Below are positions 10,401 to 21,693 of a stretch of DNA of 64,000 nt, in pieces; position 1 is the first letter of the stretch; each line of letters opens with the position of its first letter. The DNA is from Polytrichum commune (lineage: Eukaryota; Streptophyta; Polytrichopsida; Polytrichales; Polytrichaceae): positions 56,198,758 to 56,262,757 of the forward strand of contig OX485805.1 in the NCBI GenBank assembly GCA_950295325.1. The letters are read 5' to 3'. A program made the position numbers and the translations under genes. The notes beneath the pieces were generated by a model. That model saw only the letters and a list, made by a program, of their open reading frames with translations, had not been told where the DNA came from and did not search any database.

Positions 10401-12474
10401 ACATTTCATCATATTGTGGTCATGTTTTTGGTGCACAGGTCTGCTGGGAGAAGTTTGCAAGATACTTTGAAGTGGAACTCCGGGATGTGAAGTTGCGCGA
10501 AGACTATTACATCATGGACCCAGTCAAAGCAGTGGAGCTCTGTGACGAGAACACGATTTGTGTGTGTGCCATCTTGGGGTCAACATACAATGGTGAATTT
10601 GAAGATGTGGGGTTGCTGAATGACCTGCTTGATAAGAAGAACAAGGAAAAGGGGTAATATGCCAATCTATTGAATTCCCTATCACTGCTTTTGGACTTCC
10701 CATATCTTGCTGCTTTTCACATTGTACAAAAGACCGAGTAAATTGAACAGTCCGACAGATAGGTTACTAATGCTTGATAGTTTGTTGTCATGATGTCTCG
10801 CTGAGCAGATGGAACATTCCTATTCACGTGGATGCTGCGAGTGGGGGTTTTGTCGCTCCATTTTTGTACCCAGATCTTGTTTGGGACTTCCGTCTACCCC
10901 TAGTGAAGAGCATCAACGTGAGTGGCCACAAATACGGTCTTGTGTATGCAGGGATTGGATGGGTTGTGTGGAGGAGTAAGGAGGACTTGCCCGAAGAGCT
11001 TGTGTTCCATGTCAATTACCTCGGTGCCGATCAACCTACTTTCACGTTGAACTTCTCAAAGGGTGGGTTCCTCAAGCCTTGGTTGGCTGCGAAATTAGCA
11101 GCTTCATGTCATCACAATTTCCATTTTCTGTGTATCTTTAATGTTTTGGGTACGTTGATGGGAAGCCTGGCTGAATGTGATGGTTTTGTGTATTCTTTAT
11201 TGAAATTTGCAGGTGCCAGTCAAGTCATTGCCCAATATTATCAACTTATCCGTCTTGGCTTTGAGGTATGACCCTGCACCCTCACAATCTTCCAAGTGTG
11301 ATAGTATTATGTACTATTTATATACAATTGCACCTAGTGATGTATAACGTGATTGTGTTACTATACATTTATTGTTCTTACATAAAGATTTGCTTGATGG
11401 TATTAGAATGTGACATAATTGATTATAATAAAATGAATATACAATAAATACAAATTATTTAATTAGAATACATATTTCATTACTTGATTTTTCTAACAGT
11501 ATAATTTTGCCTCCGGGAATTTGTGATGTCATACCCACCACCTTTCCTTACCTGCTGGTGAAGGTTTTCGTCACTCATTGTGGCTAAGGAACAACCGCGT
11601 CACACTGTATTTTGGACATTAACCTCTAGGCATAACTGATGATGCCCCAATACTCATCTTAAAAACTTCCTTTGGTCTCTTCATTCTTTGGTAGCATGCA
11701 AATAACCTGTGGTTACTTAATTTCTTACTTGTTTCGTCAACGCTAAAGCATTCTGTTGTCGATTGACGTTTCCAAAACTGGGCAAGAATGAGTGAGGACA
11801 GGAAGGGCATACTCTTGCGCGGAATTCTATCAGTTGTTATCAGCTGTCAAGCTTTCAGAGTTCAAACATGTGAAAGACGCTGTCGTTTCTCAATTATACA
11901 TATACAATCCTCATAGGTGATCAATCTTGCTAATTGTGTGTAGGGTTACAAGAACATCATGACGAATTGCGCCAAGAACGCAAAGGTTTTGACGCAGGCG
12001 ATTGAAGGGATCGGTCGCTTCCGGATTTTATCCAAGGAAGTGGGAGTGCCGGTTGTGGCGTTCTCGTTGTTAGACAACTCGGAGCACGACGAGTTTGAGA
12101 TATCCGATGGGTTGCGCCGTTACGGCTGGACGGTGCCCGCGTACACCATGGCGCCCGACGCGCAAAACATCACGCTACTCCGGGTCGTCGTTCGCGAGGA
12201 TTTCAGTCGATCGCTGGCGGACCGTCTCGTGACGGACATAAAGCGCGTGCTGGAGATGCTGGACTCGCGTCCGCCCAAGCTGATCCGCGCCGTGACGGAA
12301 GCCGTGCAGCAAGAACAGCAGGAGCAGAAATCAGCGCTTCCGACAACTGCCAAGGGAGTGAAAGCCACCTCGGCTTTCAAGGACCACATGGCCACAGGAC
12401 CAAAGAAACCTCACCACCGCCGCCACAGTCTTGATAAGAAAAACGCGCTGCACAAGACAAATGGGGTGTGCTAG
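7402..12474 (+). CDS. GAD: Glutamate decarboxylase (PLP-dependent), 7 exons, 527 aa
   Basis: Converts L-glutamate to GABA and CO2 in the cytosol (family knowledge). Exons joined in phase: 7402-7526, 8907-9111, 9694-9894, 10439-10653, 10809-11062, 11213-11265, 11944-12474 (1584 nt, all GT-AG). The ATG at 7402 fits the family N-terminus, with [11 protein letters not shown] just before intron 1. Family blocks in order are [51 protein letters not shown], then the [12 protein letters not shown]-pocket motif (Asp about 257) and [15 protein letters not shown] with the predicted PLP-binding Lys near residue 290. The length is slightly above the usual ~500 aa. The C-terminus (about 460-527) is Gln- then Lys/His/Arg-rich and ends TNGVC. 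It contains no tryptophan, although plant GADs usually have a Trp in the calmodulin-binding segment. Intron 1 is 1.4 kb and repeat-filled. Confidence 0.95.
7880..8850 (+). repeat. About 300-bp tandem repeats inside GAD intron 1
   Basis: Three clear degenerate units share an 'ACAAGATGCTTTTTCTTGTGG' landmark at 8219, 8521 and 8801 (spacing about 302 and 280), with weaker forms near 7761 and 7890. They also share 'AAGTTGGACAA.TTGTTGTG', 'CCACATTCT.C.TTGGAT' and 'CCCTCT.AGAT' blocks in the same order. The last unit ends just before the exon 2 acceptor. Confidence 0.7.
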
Positions 12475-13535
12475 AAGAACTACACTTCACACAAGGCAAA
12501 ATTCTTGGGGGCGACCTGAACAGAAACCTAGGTGTGTTAGACTAGTGGTATTGGATCATACAGTACAGTTTTTTTTCTCCTTTTGTAATTCTATCAGTAG
12601 TGGTTGTTACATCTTGCAGATGATGTAACATGAACTTTAGTACCAGATCAAAGAGTTCATAATGTCTATGTAACTGCATTTCTGGCAAATACACTTCACA
12701 ATATATTGCACATCAGCTTGTGACTTCTCGACTTCAACTACGAGGCAAAATTTTGGAGGGCGCTTTGAACAGAAACCTAGTTGTGTTCAAGTGGTAATGA
12801 ATCATACATTACATTTGATTTTTTTGTGATTCTATCATTGGTGTTTGATACTACTTGCATATGGTGTAAAATGAACTTCAGTATTAGAACCAAAAGTTCA
12901 TATACTCTGCATTTCTGTGCAATATACTTCATATTTGGATATAAAGGTTCGATGTGCATCTGTTCAAATTGAACATTGCACGTTACACAATACATTAGCA
13001 ACTGAGTACAGGAAGCTTCTTGTAAGTTGACAGCTGAGGCTGCGACTATTAAGTAATCTTGAAATCTGGAAGTACAGATTACAAGATTTTGGTAAAGTAG
13101 CTCGATTATAATTCATGTGTATGGAATACTACTGAAGTTGTAAATGCAAAATGAGTTGCATGAATCGTGTGTTTGTGAACACATTGCTTGTCTGCGTGTG
13201 TTGAAATGTGTTGCTGCTTGAACCAGTCAATGCTGTTTGTTATCAAATGTTTACAATCAAGTGGTGCTCTGTGTTGTGCTTTGTGTATAGAAGCTGTTTA
13301 GACAGTATTTCCTACACTTCACATCAGCTTGTGGCATCTCGACTTCTAGGACATGTGATGATAGCTTTCATATTTCACAGATGGGGTTTGCTAGAACCCT
13401 AATACATTACATTTTCTTCTGTGTCTATGAATTTTGTTTGCTACTCTTTCCAAATGTAACATGAACTTCTTGTAACAGGAGTTCATATACAACGTTCATT
13501 TAGCGTAACTGCTTTTCTGTGCAACAGGTAAAATT
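12455..13535 (+). repeat. Tandem triplication covering the GAD stop codon and 3' flank
   Basis: Three related units of about 220 bp lie at about 12461-12700, 12730-12950 and 13310-13530. Shared landmarks are CAGAAACCTAG.TGTGTT, GATTCTATCA.T.GTG.TTG, TAACATGAACTT...GAGTTCATA and TGCATTTCTG.GCAA. Unit 3 has ATGGGGTTTGCTAG at 13381, matching ATGGGGTGTGCTAG at 12461, which is the end of the GAD coding sequence. Part of the terminal exon was therefore copied too. Confidence 0.65.
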
Positions 13536-14043
13536 CATGCACATGGTGTGCATGTTCAACATGCGGCCTTTTAGTTTTCAAATGACCACCAGCAAAGTTA
13601 ACATATGTGAGGTGGATCGTGGTTTGTGATTTCAATCTGAGCTAGTATGAGTTAGTATGAACAGTATGCACCGTGGTTTCTGATTTGTGTCTTCCTTTGT
13701 TTTATTACCCAATGGACCAAAAACTTCCAGAATTGTAAAACATAGATAGGATACGTCTTCATTTTCTAGTCAATGGCAATAAACAAATGCATGGGTAGTG
13801 TTTGAGATCTTACAATGTGATCTAGTCAGTAAGGATTTAAGTTTAAACTCTCCATCATTATTTAGCTGACTCAGCCTCTATGTTGGGTGGGGCCAAGAAT
13901 AAGATACATTCTAATCGGAATTATACTTTGTTTGTTCTCATAGGATAGCACTCCACTAATAGATTTAGGGTGAAGCAATGCAATGGTATTATTGGAATGA
14001 AATGGTTGATAACATTTGAATATTGTTATGCATCATCTATATT
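13536..14043. other. Intergenic, no gene seen
   Basis: AT-rich, with no recognisable ORF or repeat boundary. Confidence 0.5.
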
Positions 14044-14259
14044 GAGATGTGCAATTAGGTTGCCCCACGATAATTTATCAACAATCCATACAACTTTGAA
14101 TATTTATTATCACAATAACAAAATACTTGAATTATCGTTTATACTGTGATTGCTATACAAATGAATAAACAAAGTTCTAAGTTTTTGTTCTAAGTTTTTC
14201 ACTAAAAGTAATTTGAATTGGTAAACAAGCAACCTATTCTCAAAGCAACCTAATTGCAC
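14044..14259. mobile_element. MITE candidate with perfect 17-bp inverted ends
   Basis: ATGTGCAATTAGGTTGC near 14044-14061 and its exact reverse complement near 14243-14259 bound an AT-rich interior of about 180 bp. It is non-coding and no convincing target duplication was seen. Confidence 0.5.
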
Positions 14260-14308
14260 ATATAAGTGTAGTACTTACCTATTCAACTAGCTCTTGGACG
14301 ATTTGGGC

Positions 14309-14384
14309 AAACCAACCCATACACGCGTTCCTTGTTGGATGCCTAAACCCTTTACTTCCAAGGAACCAGTGTACGGGTTGGTTC
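14309..14384. repeat. Short hairpin, 26-nt arms
   Basis: AAACCAACCCATACACGCG.. (14309-14334) pairs with 14359-14384, with about 4 mismatches and a 24-nt loop. Function unknown. Confidence 0.55.
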
Positions 14385-14579
14385 ATCCTAGCCCTCTTGG
14401 ACCGAGTTCCATTGACAACATACAATAAATCACCATTAGTTATAGCATGATACCACATGATACAAATTGACATGTGGGAGTGAATGGATAACACAACCAA
14501 CAAACCCATGGGTACACTGGAGATTCATGATGTTCCACGATCTAGCTAGTATGGATATGATGACATAATCATGTGGAGC

Positions 14580-14925
14580 TACACTAAATATGATATTTAG
14601 TGTCATATGGTATTTAATGTCACTATGGTAACTATTCGGATGACACTTGTTATGAATAAGCGAACAAATATTGTCATGGATGATGGATGAGTTCATCCTT
14701 TGACCAAAACCCTACCTTCTCTAGTTAGCACCTTGTGATGAAATATTGTCATGGATGATTGAAATATGGATGAGAAATCATTTGCTAAGTGACGGTAATT
14801 GCAACACTGTAAATCTATAATCCCCTAAGGAATGACAAATAATGTTGGATTAACATTTAGTGTTGGTGACACTACACCGCGGTTTATAATTAGTATCGAG
14901 AAAGACATTTAGATGTAGCATAGGA
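14580..14925 (-). mobile_element. CACTA-like fragment, copy b
   Basis: The reverse strand carries TAGTGTCACCAACACTAAATG and TATTTGTCATTCCTTA, colinear with copies a and d. GATATTTAGTGTCATATGG lies at 14592. The outer end, near 14905-14920, is eroded. Confidence 0.45.
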
Positions 14926-17117
14926 TTCTTCAAGATCACTCAGAGCCCCTTTCAAGGAACCGAGAAAGTGTTGTTCTTCGCATTCAGCTCATTCACATCA
15001 TTCCCATTGCAGCACCAATTGATGAAGCCGCCTTCACCGATAAGAGAGAAGGATCCACGCTTGAAAACGTACACCTCGTAGGTGCGGGAAGCCCCAAGCT
15101 AAGTTCACGTGAGAGTTAACTCTCACCCACCATGACCAAATACAGAATGCTCATGAAAGATACAAATGGGTTTGCGATCTGGAGCTACTTCGATGGGAGC
15201 AGTAATCCCTCTTTTGAATGTCGAGCTCAAATCCGAGAGTCATTGGCGATTGAAGACATCTAGTGATGATGAAATGAAAGACTTGCAGATCTGCCACGGT
15301 GAAATGAAAACTGCATATTATACAGCCGAACAGATTCACATGGCATAAACCAATATTCCATGGCATGAAAAGCAATAACACAGCAGTGATCATAAAGCGA
15401 CCAACTTCAAAAGATCTATATCATGAGTGATTACGCCCATTTCATGCTTCGGTACACTTAATCCACCCTTCTCTACAGGATGACCTGACCCTTCTTTATC
15501 AGCTTAGCTATGTTTCTCGACATGATTATCCAATAAATTTATGCAAAAATAAACGTTATCATCGAACTGACTGCATCGGGATAGCATCAGTACATTGTAG
15601 GCTGGATGTCAATCGACAAACAATGTAACTTAGAAAGAATTACTCTACATACCTAGAAAGAGGTAACTCAAAAGCAGATCGACTTGAGTGTAAGAACCAA
15701 AAGATTGTATGAACACAAACGGGTTTGAGAACCATTCAACATACATACATGCATACATAAGGGACACCAAGACCAATGCAGTCTCGATGGTCAAGGAGAT
15801 CAGCTGAAAGTCTGGCGAGACTCAATGAGATCAGTCGACTGTCGCGCTTATCGATGAAGCCAAACCCAAAAAAATGCTACATGAGATGAGCAGCAGATCT
15901 GGGCCGTCCAGATTAAGATCGAAGGGTTCGTAGGCTGCAGCACCCCTGGCCGGGACCACACCCGGCTATAGCCTCATACATTGCAAATTAATTATGCATA
16001 TACATTATATACTGATCAAAGATTATTCCACTTCATCCTCACTTGTGGCTCTGTTCATGCTATAGAGATTGTTGTTTTGGGAAAGCCTCCTACTGTCGGC
16101 ACAATCATCAGTGCTCCTGCTGCTGTCAGAGGCGACATTAAGAGCTTGATCATTCTCATGCATACCTCTACTTAGGTGATTACTTAAAGTCATTCATCGT
16201 TTGGAGTCTTTCTGCTCGACCACCGTAATCAAGCCCAAGTTTCTCTAGCATTGTAAGTTCTAGAAAAGCTCCAAGGCCTGATTCAATTCTAAGTTTCATG
16301 CTTACCTTATTGATAATTTACCCTTCCCTGATTGATCAAATGATTGTCATGATAATTTGTGAAGTTTCATATACGCGGCATCTGCGCGTAGTATACTGCG
16401 CGCATTGGATTACTCACAGTAAGCATGATCTGTTAGTGGCTATCGCTGCGTACTATGTGATTTAGATTAGATATGTCTTCGCAGTTTTTTTTAAGCGTAC
16501 TCATGCAATCATAAGTGACTCCGCATTCAGTTAAATTCAGTTGCCTGTAGTTGCTGATTTTCTTGCATGTTGCTTTAGAAGTGAAGATATAGAGAAATAT
16601 TGATCAAGTAACTTTAGCGCATAAATTAAGGCGCGGAATCACTCATGCGATAGATCGGTTTCGTGAGGAAGCTTTATTTAATGCCGCCGAGTCTTTGGGT
16701 TTCATGCTCTAGAATGGTTGTCATGTTCTTTTGTTCGACCGGATATGAATGTTTCGCTTCACGGTTGCAGACTTTGCAAGTCAGTTTATTTGCGCACGTA
16801 AATTTGCGCAAGTGATTATGTATTGCATTTGATACCGATTTTGTAAGTTGTTGCTACTTTTTCTGTTTGCCAGCACCGACACCTACGTTGCAAAGCATGT
16901 GTGATTTTGCAGACATCCAAAAACAGACTTTGGAGATAATGTGGACAAAAGCATTCACGAAGTTCTAGTTCTGTCCACTTTACCATGTGATTAAATTCCT
17001 AGTTTGGAAATGGTCCAAAGGTCATTGTGATCTGATGCAGCTGGCTTAGTGGAATGTGAAGTATATCCTGACGAGGTGATGCGTTTTGTGGAGATATAGA
17101 TCATTGTTCAAAATGAC
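14926..17117. other. Intergenic, no gene seen; CpG-denser block at 16360-16860
   Basis: No recognisable ORF. From about 16360 to 16860 CpG and GCGC sites are denser than in the surroundings. A near-perfect 22-bp palindrome at 16383-16404 (TGCGCGTAGTATACTGCGCG CA) has one mismatched pair. Further GCGC-centred symmetric strings lie near 16615-16640 and 16790-16810. Confidence 0.4.
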
Positions 17118-17122
17118 GTATA

Positions 17123-17339
17123 TGTTGGAGTTTACTGCACACTCATCGCTCCTTATCCCCTTCCTCCTTATCCTCATTACGTGACATCCATGATATCATA
17201 CAACTACTTAGTTTATGCACCTTTCGGTGCATAAATATAAAGTTAGTGGTAGGTGAAGGTAGCAGGTATAAGTACTGAAGGAACCAGCTTGTATCTGTCT
17301 CTCTAGTTGAAGTAAAAGATTTAGTCTTTAGATTCAACA
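17123..17339 (+). repeat. 5' LTR of the rearranged Copia element
   Basis: It begins TGTTGGAG and ends ATTCAACA, 217 bp. It aligns with the LTR at 22306. An internal GCACCTTTCGGTGCATAAAT is a short palindrome next to an AT-rich block. Confidence 0.85.
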
Positions 17340-17351
17340 TGGTATCAGAGC
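17340..17351 (+). other. Primer-binding site (initiator Met-tRNA type)
   Basis: TGGTATCAGAGC abuts the LTR end. This is the standard plant Copia PBS complementary to initiator methionine tRNA. The same 12-mer follows the LTR at 33560. Confidence 0.85.
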
Positions 17352-17552
17352 AAATATTATGTTGTTAGACGAGGGCATCGTCCAAGAACATATTTAAGTT
17401 GGCCAGAATGCAAGTCTCAAGTTGATGGGTTCGGTGATGCTGAGCATAAAAGTTTCAAGTCTTACCAAGAGGCTGAGTATTATGTAGGTATTGCTCCAAG
17501 CACTGTCTATCCTAGAGTTTCACCTTCCAGTACTAGAGGTTGGTTATCCTGA
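17349..17552 (+). pseudogene. Left copy of Cauli_VI / RNase H1 hybrid-binding-like ORF (5' truncated)
   Basis: An open frame runs from the PBS edge to TGA at 17550. It reads KYYVVRRGHRPRTYLSWPEC, then KSQVDGF and KSFKSYQEAEYYV. This is the pattern of the Cauli_VI / RNase H1 N-terminal domain: YYVVRRG, a Trp, an ECK.QV..F core and a KSF...EAE helix. The ATG-bearing N-terminal half seen in the copy at 22122-21694 is missing, because homology stops exactly where the PBS begins. The frame stays open over 67 codons despite substitutions relative to the other copy. Confidence 0.7.
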
Positions 17553-17900
17553 GGGCAGTTTCAACAATCCAGCCTCCTCTCTCAGGCAGGCGTGCCTGTA
17601 TGCCATGACAGGCTTTGTAAATATGTCTGCCTGTTGAATAGATGTGGGTACATAGCTCACTTCAATTTGTTATTCAGCTGATTTCTCAAGCACAAAATGG
17701 TAGTATATCTCGATGTGTTTTGTCTTCTCATGAAGAACAGGGTTGTGAACTAGCCTGATACTTGATTAATTGTCACATAGTAGTGATGTAGGATCACCTC
17801 CAATGATCCTTAGTTCAGACAACAATCTTCTTAGGTACATAATGTCTCTTGTTGCTTTACACAGGACTCGGTATTCTACCTCAGTAACGTTGTTGATAAG
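17553..17900 (-). pseudogene. Copia RNase H C-terminal part (left copy)
   Basis: The minus strand reads YLRRLLSELRIIGGDPTSLL, CDN, SSIRLVHNPVLHEKTKHIE and YVPTSIQQADIFTKP, the end of a Copia RNase H. In-frame stops replace residues after CDN and in the EKSAE region. It is tail-to-tail with the hybrid-binding-like ORF. Confidence 0.8.
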
Positions 17901-18057
17901 GCAACATTAGGTTGTCTCTTGCTTCTCCAATCTATCGCAGCTTCCCCTAGTTTGTGAATTATTTCTGATGTCGATCTTCTTGTGTCTCTGCACCCCCATT
18001 ATCTGAGTCTGCAAAGTTGACTAAAGGTTGGTCATCACCGTAAGGGTAGAACAAGGC

Positions 18058-18972
18058 TCAGTCTAGAGTGCCATTCAAGTAGCGCAAGATGTTTTTGAGG
18101 GCGGTCATGTGAGCTTCCTGTGGTGCATTTGCAAACTTGCTTATACAGCTTACAGCGAAGCAGATATCAAAGCGGGTGTTGCAGGCATAGATTAGAGTAC
18201 CACAAATTGATTTGAAGAGATGAGCATCAACTGTTTTTGAATTCATATCTGCTTTCAGATTCGCGCTTGTACTCATAGGAACTCTGAGTGTATTGCAATT
18301 TTCCATTTCCATACCTTTTGAGAATATCCTTGAGGTATCTCCTTTGATGAATCCAAATTCCATCTCGATCATAAACTAGTTCTGCTCCCAGGAAGATGCT
18401 TGGTTTTCCCATTCTTGTCATTTCAAATTCTAAGGCTAATCTCTCTTTTACCTTGTCCATCTCCTGATCATTATCCCTGCCAGTCTAAGATCAAAGTAGA
18501 GAAGAACCACTGTGTACCTGTCATTGATGATCTAGTAATACAGATTGGGATCAGCTGTGCTTTTAGAAAGACCTAATTCACCAACTAAAAATGTATCAAT
18601 CCTTGCATTCAATCAATTCAGTCCGCAAAGAGCTCGTTTAAGTTTAAGCACCTTTCCTTCCATTCCAGGTTCTCTGAAACGCTATGGTATTTCCATATAG
18701 ACTTCTTCTAAAATTCCGTTAAGAAACGTTGTCTTCACATCCAACTGTCTTAATTTCCATCGTTTACGTGCAGCTACAGCTAAGGTTGTCCTAATCATAC
18801 TCCATCTAACTACCAGGGCGAATGTCTCATAGTAATCTTCACCAGGTACCTGCTCATAACCCTTAGCTACTAATCTTGCTTTCAACTTCCTAACTTCTCC
18901 TGAAGCATCCCTTTTTTCTTTAAATATCCATTTTGCAGTAATGGTGCGTTTTCCAGTAGGAAGATCAACCAC
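18058..18972 (-). pseudogene. Copia reverse transcriptase, broken
   Basis: The first block (18972-18682) has TAKWIFKEKRDASGEVRKLK, ARLVAKGYEQ and LDVKTTFLNGILEEVYMEIP. Later blocks (18460-18227 and 18372-18058) have MTRMGKPSIFLGAELVYDRD and the CGTLIYACNTRFDI region. Frameshifts separate them, and the segment where the catalytic VDD motif would lie (about 18460-18680) is degraded. Confidence 0.85.
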
Positions 18973-19212
18973 CTCTCATGTTTAGTTCTTCTTTATTGAG
19001 TCAATTTCTAATGCAATAACTTCTTGCCATCCTTGTGATTGCATTGCCTCAACGTAAGTTTCAGGTTCCCTATCAAAATCCATTTCAGAGGACAAAACCA
19101 TGTAATCTCGTAGTCTTGACGATGGTTGTCGTTCCCTATTTGGGTACCTCCTATCATTTCTGCCATCTATATTTCTAGTATTTCTTTGTTCATCTTCTAT
19201 CGTACGTGTAAT

Positions 19213-20910
19213 TCAGTTTTCTAATTCCTCAAGTATATTCTCCCTTCCTCTCCTCCTACATACTCTAACTGGAATGTGAGCCTCCTCTGGAATTCCATTT
19301 TCTAGTCTTATTTCCTCCTCTGCAACTAGAGGTAGTTCTATCACATGTGGCTCCTCATTTTCATCTGGAACTACATCAATAATTTGATGTTGGAGAATCT
19401 GTCCTACATCTCTATCTCCATTTTCTTCTTGGAAGATTGACCCTCTCATGGTTACAATTCCTTCTTCCACTAGTGATGGTTTCTTCAAATGATGAAATCC
19501 TACTTTAGATTCATCAAACACTACATCCCTGCTAAGTTGGATCTTTTTTTCACTAGGTATATATATCATGTACACCTTGTTCACATCATCATACCCCATA
19601 AATAATCCCATTCTTGTATTGCTATTCAATTTTTCCTTTTTTTCTTGAGGTACATGCACATAGCAGATGCAACCAAAAATTTTAAGGTTACTTAAATTAA
19701 GAATCTTCTTTGTATCCAGTTGTTGTGGAGTCTTCCCGTTGTTGGCTCTTGTGGGTCCTTGGTTGATGAGATAGTTAGCAGCATTCACCACCTCCGTCCA
19801 TAGGAAAGCTAGAAGGCCACACTCCGCTACCATACTCCACGATTTTTCTATCAAAGTTCGATCCCTCCTTTCTGCAACTCCATTTTGCTGAGGCGTTCTT
19901 GCTTGTGTCAATTGTCTCCGTATTCCATTCCTGTAGCAGTATGTGATAAAGTTTTTGGACAAGAACTCCCCTCCCCTATCTGTCCTCAACATCTTAATTT
20001 TCCTTCTAGTCTCATTTTCTACCATTTCTCTAAATACTCTAAACTTCTCATATGCCTCACTCTTGGCTTTTAAGAAGTAGGTCCAACTTTTACGAGGATA
20101 ATCGTCCGTAAACACGCATATGTATTTTGACCCATGTAAAGATTGTACGGGTAAAGGGCCTACCAAATCAGAGTGTACTAATTCTAGAGGTGCTTTGGCT
20201 CTATTCTCACTTTTTTGTGGAAATGAAGCTCTATGTTGCTTGCCAGCAAGACACTCTGCACATACTTCGTTCCGTGAGTCTAGATTCGGCAAACGCTTGA
20301 CTCTTTTCTTTTTTGCTAGATGACTCAACCCCTTGTAGTGTAAGTGGCCGTACCTTCTGTGCCACAACTTTATTTCTTCATCTGTTACGACAAAGTTTAC
20401 TTCATCTTTTTCTGTCTCAACTAAATCTGCCTCTAGTGAGTTAGTTTTCCTCAAGCTAACTCCTAGCCGATACAACCCATTTTCTTTGTTTCTCACTCGT
20501 TGTGCTACAACTTTTTTGTTTCGGACATTATCCAAGACTAAACATTTCTTGTCCGTTAACACGATTACATGACCTTTGTCAGCTAACGAACTCACAGAGA
20601 TCAGATTGCGCTTCAGAGAAGGTACATACATAACATTGGTCATTTTTATTTCCCCACAATTTGATTTCACATTTACATTACCACTGCCACCTACTGCATG
20701 ACGCTCTCCATCTGCAGTTGTTACAGTTTTCCGCCCTATAGGTGGTATTACTGACTCAAGATGCTCTCTTGCACTTGTAACATGACAAGATGCTCCAGAG
20801 TCCATATACCACTTGCTGGTGGTGTCCAAACTATCCTGGAATTCTGTGAATGCTACCTCTAGTTCTCGGTCATTTGCTTCCATTTCACGTTGAATATCAT
20901 CTTCTACCAA
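19213..20910 (-). pseudogene. Copia protease-integrase segment (565-codon open frame)
   Basis: In order: protease with WYMDSGASCHVTS near the start; GAG-pre-integrase region with LWHRRYGHLHYKGL and the CAECLAGKQHRASFP zinc-type motif; integrase core with DLVGPLPVQSLHGSKYICVF, a second Asp in MLRTDRGGEF and NGVAERRDRTLIEKSW; then the C-terminal FGCICYVHVP and SRDVVFDE blocks. The integrase DDE is recognisable. The frame is long and uninterrupted, but gag upstream and RT downstream are broken, so the polyprotein cannot be made whole. Confidence 0.9.
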
Positions 20911-20939
20911 ATTTATAGAAGATAATGACTAACCATACC

Positions 20940-21477
20940 TGTGCCAGCATTCTCAGGCAAAATGTCATGGTTTTCCACAAACCCAGCAAGCCTCTTGTTG
21001 CTGAGCTCCTCTCCCTTGAGTGACAGTACCTCTTCCGTGGCCTACTGCTCCACGTCCACGTTCTCTGAAAGCAATTCCTCGTCCTTGAGCTAGTCCCCCA
21101 CGTAATGGGTTTATTCAGCGTCCACTGTATGCAGGTCCCGTCCTTCCTCTTGCAAATCTACCTCGTCCCCTTGCTCCTAGATTCAAGTTGTGTCTGAAGG
21201 AGACAGCAAGAGCTTCATCGTCATCTCCCAAGATTATGTTTCAGTGTTGAATCCTGTGGTACTCTGTGATGAGCTTAGAACACACGACATCAAATGTCAA
21301 GAAAACTGGAACATAAGGTAGACTTGGAATCACAAACTCATAGCTTCTGGGTAGACCATTCAACACGATCTGCACTAGAGTCCTGTGTGAAGCAACAAGA
21401 GACATTGTGTACCTGAGAAGATTGTTGTCTAAACTAAGGATCATTGAAGGTGATCCTACGTCACTACTATGTGACAA
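20940..21477 (-). pseudogene. Copia gag C-terminal part with broken zinc knuckle
   Basis: The minus strand reads LVQIVLNGLPRSYEFVIPSL (a UBN2/gag landmark), an Arg/Gly-rich stretch, then CWVCGKP, stop, HFA, stop, ECW. That is a CCHC knuckle interrupted by two stops. The gag N-terminus is absent: minus-strand homology ends near 21378, where the forward RNase H arm begins. Confidence 0.75.
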
Positions 21478-21679
21478 TCAATCAAGTATCAGGCTAGTTC
21501 ACAACCATGTTCTTCATGAGAAGACAAAACACATCCAGATATACTACCATTTTGTGCGTGAGAAATCAGTTGAAGCACAAATTGAAGTCAGCTATGTACC
21601 CACATCTATTCAACAGGCAGACATATTTATAAAGCCACTTACGGCATACAGACACGCCTGCATGAGAGAGGAGGCATGA
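21378..21679 (+). pseudogene. Copia RNase H C-terminal part (right, forward copy)
   Basis: The plus strand reads MYLRRLLSKLRIIEGDPTSL, LCDNQSSIRLVHNHVLHEKT and YVPTSIQQADIFIKPLTAYR, ending at TGA 21677-21679. It is the mirror image of 17553-17869 and lacks the stops seen in that copy. Confidence 0.8.
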
Positions 21680-21693
21680 TTGTTGAATTGCCC

